Shown piece by piece: positions 59,253 to 64,000 of a stretch of DNA of 64,000 bases. The stretch is from contig CAYQTA010000114.1 in NCBI GenBank assembly GCA_964420365.1, positions 186,001 through 250,000 on the forward strand. The letters are read 5' to 3'. A model generated the notes under the pieces. That model was not told where the DNA came from. It saw only the letters and a program-made list of their open reading frames with translations, and did not search any database. This DNA is from JAMOQA01 sp964420365. Its GTDB lineage: Bacteria > Acidobacteriota > Polarisedimenticolia > J045. Position 1 is the first letter of the stretch, and every line of letters starts with the position of its first letter. A program made the position numbers and the translations under genes.

Positions 59253-59948
59253 TCAGCTCCCCCGGAACATCTCCAGCGCGGAGCGCACCCGCCGCACGTA
59301 CGAGCGGGTCTCCGGGTAGGGGGGAATCCCGCCGTGCTCCCGGACGGCCCCTTCCCCGGCGTTGTAGGCGGCCAGGGCCAGTTCCAGGTCCCCCCCGAAC
59401 CGGTCGAGCAGCCGTCGCAGCCAGCGGGCACCGCCGTCGATGTTCTCCCGGGGATCGAGGGGGTCGCGGAGCGCCAGCTCCCGGGCGGTCTCCGGCATCA
59501 ACTGCATGATGCCGAGGGCTCCCCTGGGGCTCCGGGCCGCGGCCTGGAACGACGATTCCACCAGGGCGACCGCCGCGACCAGCTCGGGGTCCAGGCGGTA
59601 GCGCCGCGCCGCGCTCTCGATCCAGCGAGCGTAGCGACCGGCCCGGGCCCGCCAGTCCTCGCGCGGGGTCACCCGCGTTCGCCGCGCCGGGGTCGCCGGG
59701 CCGCTGCGGCGGATCTCCCGCACCTGGGAGGCGGGGACCACCAGCCGGTTGGAACCGGAGAACCACAGGATCACCTGCTCTCCCCGGGCCTCCACGCGGC
59801 TGACCTCGAGAACGCGGAAGTCGCGGAAGACGACCCGGTCCGCCCGGACCGGCAGGCCGGCGAGGACGATGGCGGCAAGCGCCACGGGAAACAGGAACCG
59901 GCCTCCCCGGGTCGCCATCCGCCTGGTGGAACGCTCGCGATCGATCAT
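59253..59948 (-). CDS. Secreted SLT-type lytic transglycosylase
   Basis: A 231-residue protein with a signal peptide (residues ~11-35, FLFPVALAAIVLAGLPVRA), a small N-terminal beta segment, and an SLT domain from ~100: ESAARRYRLDPELVAAVALVESSF (catalytic Glu131), RGALGIMQLMPETA, DPRENIDGGARWLRRLLDRFGGD and LALAAYNAGEGAV. It cleaves peptidoglycan. The start could be the ATG at 59948 or the ATG at 59918. Confidence 0.9.
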   Translation of the reverse strand: MIDRERSTRRMATRGGRFLFPVALAAIVLAGLPVRADRVVFRDFRVLEVSRVEARGEQVILWFSGSNRLVVPASQVREIRRSGPATPARRTRVTPREDWRARAGRYARWIESAARRYRLDPELVAAVALVESSFQAAARSPRGALGIMQLMPETARELALRDPLDPRENIDGGARWLRRLLDRFGGDLELALAAYNAGEGAVREHGGIPPYPETRSYVRRVRSALEMFRGS

Positions 59949-59982
59949 GGACACGTCCGAACTCTCGCCCCGGCCTTCTTCT

Positions 59983-60011
59983 TAAATACGCTCCTTCGCA
60001 CCCCGTGCCAA
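59983..60011 (-). promoter_or_regulatory. Promoter of the lytic transglycosylase gene
   Basis: TTGGCA (60006-60011), exactly 17 bp, TATTTA (59983-59988) on the minus strand; predicted start about 28 bp before the ATG. The -10 is imperfect. Confidence 0.5.
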
Positions 60012-60030
60012 GGGGTTTCGGGCGTTCCCC

Positions 60031-61845
60031 TCAGGAACGCTCGAACGCCCGGTCGATGGCCGGGAAGTCGACCCGGAGGAGCACCGGCCGCCCGTGGGGA
60101 CAGTGGGTCGGCCGCCGACAGGCCCACAGGCCCCGGAGGATCCACTCCATCCGCGCCCGGTCCAGGACCATCCCGGCCCGCACCGCCGCGTGGCAGGCGA
60201 CGGTGGAAAGAACCCGGTGGAACGCGGGTTCGGCCCCGGGGCGATCCCCCTCGCCCAAGCGGTCCAGCACGTCGATCACCACGTCCGCCCGGGCGGATCG
60301 CCCGAAGATCGCCGGGACCTCCCGGACGATCACCGCCTCCTCGCCGAACGGCTCCACCTCGAACCCGAGCCGCCCCAGGTCGTCGGACCGTTCCCGGGCG
60401 ACGGCGACCCGCCCGGCGCCGACCTCGAGGGGCTCGGCGAACAGGAGCGCCTGGCGAGGCAACGGCCCCCTGTCGAGCTCGTCGAGCAACCGCTCGTAGA
60501 GGACCCGTTCGTGGGCGACATGCTGGTCCACCAGGACGAGACCCCGGTCGTCCTCGGCCACGATGTAGCAGTTCCGCAACTGGCCCAGCACCCGGGGAGG
60601 CGCCTCCCCGGCGGGCCTCCCCGCCTCCGGGAGCACCGTGGTCCGCGCGGAACCCGTCCCCTCCGCCGGGCCGACGAGCAGCCCCTCCGTCTCGCCGCGC
60701 GCCCCCTCCCGGACCCCCGGCCGGGAGATCCCGGCGACCCGTGCCGGGGGAATTCCCGGCCATCCGGCCCATCCCCCCTGGCCCTCCCCGGACCGCTCCC
60801 CGGCCGGGGCCCGGGCGGCGTCCCTGCCCCAGGGCCCGGGAAGCGTTCCCATCGCCCGGGGGGTCCCGAGGGCATCCCCGATGACGCCGACCAGGAGGGC
60901 CCGTACGTCCCGCGGCCGCCGGAACCGCACCTCGGTCTTCGCCGGATGGACGTTGACGTCGACCTCCTCCGGGGGAAGCTCCAGGAAGACCACCGCCGCG
61001 GGGTACCGGCCCTCCGGGAGCAGCCCCCGCCAGGCGTCGAGGACGGCCCGGAGGAGGAAGGGGTCCCGAACCGGTCTCCGGTTCACGAAGACGTGGATGC
61101 CATCCCTCCCCGGCCGGGACGCCTCCGGCAGCGCCAGGTACGCCAGCACCCGGAGGGACCCCGCGCTCCCCTCGGCGGACAGCCACTGCCGGCCGAACCG
61201 CCGGCCGAGCAGTTCCACGACCCGGGCCCCGGGCTCCTGCCCGGGCGGAACGGAGAGCAGCCGGCGGTTCCCGTGCCGGACCCGGAACCCGACCTCGGGC
61301 CTGGCGAGGGCCGCCCGGACCACGGCCCGGAGGCAGTGATCGAGCTCGGTAGACTCGGACTTCAGGAACTTCCGGCGGGCGGGGATCCCGGCAAAAAGGG
61401 CGCGGACCTCGACGGTGGTCCCCGGGGCCCTGGGCGCCGGTTCCACGCGCAGGAGCCGTCCCTTCTCGAGGACCACCCGGGTGCCCTCGTCCGCCCCTCG
61501 TTCCCGGGTCACCATCTCGACCCGGGAGACGGCGGCGATCGCCGCCAGCGCCTCCCCCCGGAAGCCGAGGGTCACGATCCGGTCGAGATCCTCGTTCCTG
61601 GCCACCTTGCTCGTGGCGTGGCGCTCGAAGGCGAGGACCGCGTCGTCCCGCGAAAGCCCCTCGCCATCGTCGGCGACCCGGACGAGCTCACGCCCCCCCC
61701 CCGCCAGGTCCACCTCGACCCGACCCGACCCGGCGTCGAGGGCATTGTCGAGGAGTTCCCGGACGACCGATGCCGGTCGTTCGACCACCTCGCCGGCGGC
61801 GATCCGGTCGGCGATCTCGGGGGGAAGGACATGGACGCGGCCCAT
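60031..61845 (-). CDS. mutL: DNA mismatch repair protein MutL
   Basis: A 604-residue GHKL ATPase. The N-terminal ATPase has VLPPEIADRIAAGEVVERPASVVREL, the DNALDAG box and GFRGEALAAIAAVS; the transducer has VNVHPAKTEVRF. The C-terminal domain carries DQHVAHERVLYE (Asp440), an endonuclease motif differing from DQHA(X)2E(X)4E by Val for Ala, plus ACHAAVRAGM and HCPHGRP. It therefore looks like a nicking MutL of bacteria without MutH. The ATG at 61845 lies directly behind a -10-like box. Confidence 0.96.
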   Translation of the reverse strand: MGRVHVLPPEIADRIAAGEVVERPASVVRELLDNALDAGSGRVEVDLAGGGRELVRVADDGEGLSRDDAVLAFERHATSKVARNEDLDRIVTLGFRGEALAAIAAVSRVEMVTRERGADEGTRVVLEKGRLLRVEPAPRAPGTTVEVRALFAGIPARRKFLKSESTELDHCLRAVVRAALARPEVGFRVRHGNRRLLSVPPGQEPGARVVELLGRRFGRQWLSAEGSAGSLRVLAYLALPEASRPGRDGIHVFVNRRPVRDPFLLRAVLDAWRGLLPEGRYPAAVVFLELPPEEVDVNVHPAKTEVRFRRPRDVRALLVGVIGDALGTPRAMGTLPGPWGRDAARAPAGERSGEGQGGWAGWPGIPPARVAGISRPGVREGARGETEGLLVGPAEGTGSARTTVLPEAGRPAGEAPPRVLGQLRNCYIVAEDDRGLVLVDQHVAHERVLYERLLDELDRGPLPRQALLFAEPLEVGAGRVAVARERSDDLGRLGFEVEPFGEEAVIVREVPAIFGRSARADVVIDVLDRLGEGDRPGAEPAFHRVLSTVACHAAVRAGMVLDRARMEWILRGLWACRRPTHCPHGRPVLLRVDFPAIDRAFERS

Positions 61846-61852
61846 GGACGCG

Positions 61853-61881
61853 AGACTACCCCCGCCCTCCTCCCGCGACAA
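61853..61881 (-). promoter_or_regulatory. Candidate leaderless promoter of mutL
   Basis: TTGTCG (61876-61881), 17 bp, TAGTCT (61853-61858) on the minus strand. The hexamer ends 7 bp before the ATG, so transcription would begin at the start codon. No Shine-Dalgarno sequence precedes the ATG. Confidence 0.45.
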
Positions 61882-62096
61882 CGTGTCCCGGCGGGAACCG
61901 GTACGGGGCGGGACTTTCCGGACCGGGAGGTCCGCGGAACGAGGTTCGCCGGCCCGCCCACCCCATGGAGGATCATTCGGCCGCGAGAAAAAACTGCTTG
62001 ATGACCTGTTGCCCCGAGCCCCGTTTCTTGGTACATACCCCCCTCGCGGCGGGCGACCCCGACCCGCCACCCGCGAACAGGACCGAACAAGAAGCG

Positions 62097-62174
62097 CCAG
62101 GCTGGCACGGCATGCCAGTTTGACGCAGCACCACCCCCCGAAAGTGCCTTGTTCCGGCCCTCCAGGCTGGCACG
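62097..62174 (+). repeat. 13 bp direct repeat CCAGGCTGGCACG, two copies
   Basis: Copies at 62097-62109 and 62162-62174, 65 bp apart. The second copy forms the -24 half of the sigma54 promoter; the first is not followed by a -12 element at the right distance. Confidence 0.8.
62102..62118. promoter_or_regulatory. Inverted repeat CTGGCA-N5-TGCCAG, possible activator site
   Basis: A perfect 6 bp inverted repeat about 85 bp upstream of the predicted start, where sigma54 enhancer-binding proteins may bind. It could be an upstream activating sequence or a mere by-product of the repeat. Confidence 0.4.
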
Positions 62175-62183
62175 CGGATTGCT
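62168..62183 (+). promoter_or_regulatory. Sigma54 (RpoN) promoter of the sigma-4 gene
   Basis: TGGCACG-CGGA-TTGCT is a full match to the -24/-12 consensus TGGCACG-N4-TTGCW. The start near 62194 yields a 14 nt leader with GAGG 6 bp before the ATG at 62208. Confidence 0.85.
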
Positions 62184-62207
62184 CTAAAGGGGGGCGAGAG
62201 GTGACCC

Positions 62208-62567
62208 ATGTGGATTCCCTGGCTCCTGAAGGAAAAGTCCCTCGACGACTTCGTCGATCACGATGGCGAGACCCGTCTCTCCCAGCTCATGGAGGACCCG
62301 GGGACGGCGCGCCCCGAGGAGAACGTCTACAAGAAGGAACTGATCCAGCTCACGCGGCAGGCCCTCGAGGAGCTGCCCGAGCGGGAGCGGCTGATCCTTC
62401 TCAAGCGGTTCGGGGTGATGGGCAACGATGAGATGACCCTCGAGGAGATCGGCAAGATCCTCGGCCTCAGCCGCGAGCGGGTGCGTCAGCTCGAAAAGGA
62501 AGCAAAAATGAAGCTGCGCGAGCGTTTGGGCTCCTTGCGCCGCCAGCTCCAGTTCTCTGCCCCATGA
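62208..62567 (+). CDS. Stand-alone sigma70 region-4-like protein
   Basis: A 119-residue protein corresponding to the tail of a sigma70-family factor. Residues 9-40 resemble the region 3.2 linker (KSLDDFVDHDGETRLSQLMEDP). Residues 41-109 are region 4 with ALEELPERERLILLKRFGV and the HTH MTLEEIGKILGLSRERVRQLEKEAK (76-100). Regions 1, 2 and 3.1 are missing, so it cannot open promoters as an ordinary sigma factor. It has a correctly placed SD sequence, its own sigma54 promoter and a terminator, so it is not a pseudogene fragment. It could be a DNA-binding regulator or a modulator of -35 recognition. Confidence 0.85.
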   Translation: MWIPWLLKEKSLDDFVDHDGETRLSQLMEDPGTARPEENVYKKELIQLTRQALEELPERERLILLKRFGVMGNDEMTLEEIGKILGLSRERVRQLEKEAKMKLRERLGSLRRQLQFSAP

Positions 62568-62580
62568 CCTCCAGTGCCCC

Positions 62581-62603
62581 GGGAGCCGGCCCCACCGGCT
62601 CCC
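62581..62603 (+). terminator. GC-rich hairpin downstream of the sigma-4 gene
   Basis: GGGAGCCGG (62581-62589), CCCCA, CCGGCTCCC (62595-62603), 14 bp after the stop. No U tract follows; the strong terminator 56 bp further on is the likelier end. Confidence 0.5.
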
Positions 62604-62658
62604 ACCGGGAGGAGCACCTCCCCCCCTCCTGACCGACCTCCTCCCTTTGCACCCCCCA

Positions 62659-62693
62659 GGCCCGCCGGCCCCCCCCGGCGGGCCACCTTTTTT
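62659..62693 (+). terminator. Intrinsic terminator of the sigma-4 gene
   Basis: GGCCCGCCGG, loop CCCCCC, CCGGCGGGCC (62659-62684) followed after ACC by TTTTTT (62688-62693). It is the clearest Rho-independent terminator in the window and directly abuts the stop codon of the convergent DHH gene. Confidence 0.9.
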
Positions 62694-64000
62694 CACTCCC
62701 GGTCGCGACGGAGCGCGGCGAGGAACAGCTCCTCGAGGGCCCGGTAGGTCTTCTCGGTGGGGCGTCCCTTCCTGACGTGGGGGAGGTTCTCGAGGGGCAG
62801 GATCGCCTTGGCCATCGAGCGATGTCCGCCGCACGGCCCCATGGATGCCCAGGCCGCCTTGACGACCGTCCCCGCGGCCTGTACGAACCCCACGTTCCGG
62901 ATCGAGACGATCAGCTCCCCGCCGAAGACCCCCGAGACAACCGACCAGTCCACGCCCTCGACCTGGAGGCAGAAGTCGGCAAGCTGCGGGATGACGTCTT
63001 CCCGGGCGACATCACCCAGGTGGCTGAAGATCACCTCGTCCTCGATCCGCGCGCCCCGGAGGCCGTCGGCGAACGCGTCCAGGGTCTCCCGGGGAAGGCT
63101 CGGGCGCTCGATCCGGCGGATCCAGTTCGTGTTCGCCCGGGGGAACAACCAGGTGAATGCCTCGACGTCCGCCTCGGTCACCGGCCGGTCCAGCAGGAGG
63201 GTGTCGGTCCGGATCGCGTACAGCAGGCCGGTGGCGAGTCGCTCGCTCACCTTCACCCGCTCCGCGCGGAGGTACTCCAGGAGGATCGTCGCGGTCGCCC
63301 CGTAGCTGTTCCGCACGTCCTTGAACCGGGCCTCGTAGGACGTCTGGACCGGGTGGTGATCGATCACCACGTCGACCCGCGGCAGTTGCTGGCGGAGGTG
63401 CGGGGGCTGGGTGTCGACCATCACGATGCGGTCGAACTTCTCGAGGTCGTCCATGCCCACCTGGAGCACGTCCAGGTCGAGGATCTCGGTCATTGCCCGG
63501 TTCTCGGGCCGGGTGACCTGCCCGAAGGAGCCGAGGGGCATCGAGACCTTCGTGCGCCCGAGGAGCATCCGGAGCGCGAGGCCACAGGCGAGCCCGTCCG
63601 GGTCGGGGTCGTCCTGCAGCAGGACGAGGATGCTCTTCGCGTCGTCGAGGATCTCCCGGAGCCGGCGCACGAGGATCTTCGCCCGGGCGAGGCGGGCGTC
63701 CGTGCGGAACGCCGGCTGGAACCGCTCGCCGGCAAACGACACGTAGGCCCAGGGCCACGTGGCGGGATCGACGGGAAGCTCCTCCGGGGGATGGAGGGAC
63801 AGCACGAGAACCGGCGTATCGCCCCGCTCCCGGCGCACGGCCTCGAGGGTCGACCGCAACCGCCGGGGATCCTTGAGGGCGATGACCAGTTGCCCGGCCG
63901 GGAGGACCTCCCGCCAGGCCGCCCGGTCGCGGAAGGATGCCCGGTGGACCCGCAGGCCGCGGCGCTTCAGCCACCGCTCGAGCTCGCGGGACTCGACCAC
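62693..64000 (-). CDS. DHH-family phosphoesterase with N-terminal Rossmann-like domain, cut by window edge
   Basis: At least 435 residues and open to the right edge. Residues 1-90 end a Rossmann-like (TrkA-N type) segment: LVIALKDPRRLRSTLEAVRRERG, PVLVLSLHP. From ~125 follows a DHH domain: LLQDDPDPDGLACGLALR, RIVMVDTQPP, VDVVIDHHPVQ, then DHHA1 with FGGELIVSIRN and GGHRSMAKA. The first motif lacks the usual His but keeps D-x-D-G. The family includes nanoRNase/pAp or cyclic dinucleotide phosphodiesterases; substrate cannot be assigned. Confidence 0.85.
   Translation of the reverse strand: MVESRELERWLKRRGLRVHRASFRDRAAWREVLPAGQLVIALKDPRRLRSTLEAVRRERGDTPVLVLSLHPPEELPVDPATWPWAYVSFAGERFQPAFRTDARLARAKILVRRLREILDDAKSILVLLQDDPDPDGLACGLALRMLLGRTKVSMPLGSFGQVTRPENRAMTEILDLDVLQVGMDDLEKFDRIVMVDTQPPHLRQQLPRVDVVIDHHPVQTSYEARFKDVRNSYGATATILLEYLRAERVKVSERLATGLLYAIRTDTLLLDRPVTEADVEAFTWLFPRANTNWIRRIERPSLPRETLDAFADGLRGARIEDEVIFSHLGDVAREDVIPQLADFCLQVEGVDWSVVSGVFGGELIVSIRNVGFVQAAGTVVKAAWASMGPCGGHRSMAKAILPLENLPHVRKGRPTEKTYRALEELFLAALRRDRE

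Larger units (their letters stand above)
61882..62207. other. 362 bp non-coding region between mutL and the sigma-4 gene
   Basis: The stretch 61846-62207 holds no credible gene in any frame and no remnant of sigma regions 2-3. It contains the mutL promoter candidate, two copies of a 13 bp repeat, an inverted repeat and the sigma54 promoter described separately, and an A6 run near 61986. Confidence 0.6.

Noticed and set aside
59983..60011. Sigma54 promoter at TGGCACGGGGTGC upstream of the transglycosylase
   Set aside because: Spacing between GG and GC is two bases short; the sequence fits a sigma70 -35 (TTGGCA) better.
62097..62118. A second sigma54 promoter at the first TGGCACG copy
   Set aside because: The GC of the presumed -12 box is two bases too close to the -24 GG, so sigma54 would not recognise it.
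62208..62567. Pseudogene of an RpoD/RpoH sigma factor
   Set aside because: Upstream DNA contains no trace of regions 2-3 in any frame and the gene has its own RBS, promoter and terminator.

Overview
The window is very GC-rich, gene-dense DNA from a diderm (outer-membrane) bacterium. LptE, a TonB-dependent receptor, a BamA/TamA-type barrel and a lipid-A-style envelope gene set show the outer membrane. The gene families (regulatory PTS with HprK, DUF255 and MTAP next to methylmalonyl-CoA genes, Zn-ribbon/FHA proteins, a secreted esterase with a C-terminal domain seen in acidobacterial secretomes) suggest Acidobacteriota or a close relative. That placement is inferred from gene content only. I saw no rRNA, tRNA, CRISPR, insertion sequence or prophage.

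Layout. (1) 1-13084, all minus: an acyl-CoA dehydrogenase, MeaB and a methylmalonyl-CoA epimerase with an extra C-terminal domain, then FHA, DUF255, MTA phosphorylase, a membrane protein, ribH, nusB, leuS, lptE, holA and guaA (cut by the window edge), many with ATGA/GTGA overlaps. (2) 13238-15768, minus: HemW and a secreted polyester/feruloyl-type esterase. (3) 15894-22279, plus: a minimal MCP-CheW-CheA set, then rsmA, RNase J and uppP. (4) 22231-26218, minus: a TPP riboswitch with its own promoter ahead of a TonB receptor and an SSS symporter, i.e. a thiamine-controlled uptake operon. (5) 26223-35464, minus: mltG, ruvX, a 2035-residue protein joining TamB to TamA in one chain, an RlmI-type methyltransferase and a DksA/TraR protein. 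(6) 35637-37610, plus: a membrane-anchored sulfatase-like enzyme with a good sigma70-type promoter. (7) 37633-52625, minus: hprK-rapZ-EIIA-HPr-EI, a MerR-like coiled-coil protein, mgtE, recO, glyQ, glyS, ppdK and phoH. (8) 52864-53943, plus: an archaeal-type (type II) GAPDH-like enzyme. (9) 54023-61845, minus: the fatty-acid cluster yceD-rpmF-plsX-fabD-fabG-acpP-fabF behind a strong promoter, a lytic transglycosylase and mutL. (10) 62208-62567, plus: a stand-alone sigma region-4 protein behind a textbook sigma54 promoter, with a strong intrinsic terminator. (11) 62693-64000, minus: a DHH phosphoesterase running off the window.

Most novel items: the single-chain TamB-TamA fusion, the sigma54-driven stand-alone sigma-4 protein, the riboswitch-controlled TonB/SSS pair, the methylmalonyl-CoA epimerase fusion, the stripped-down chemosensory operon, and a recurrent pattern of -10 boxes placed so close to the ATG that the mRNAs should be leaderless.

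Start codons were chosen by overlap with the upstream gene, Shine-Dalgarno position and family length. Very long open frames antisense to real genes are a by-product of GC-rich codon usage and were discarded.
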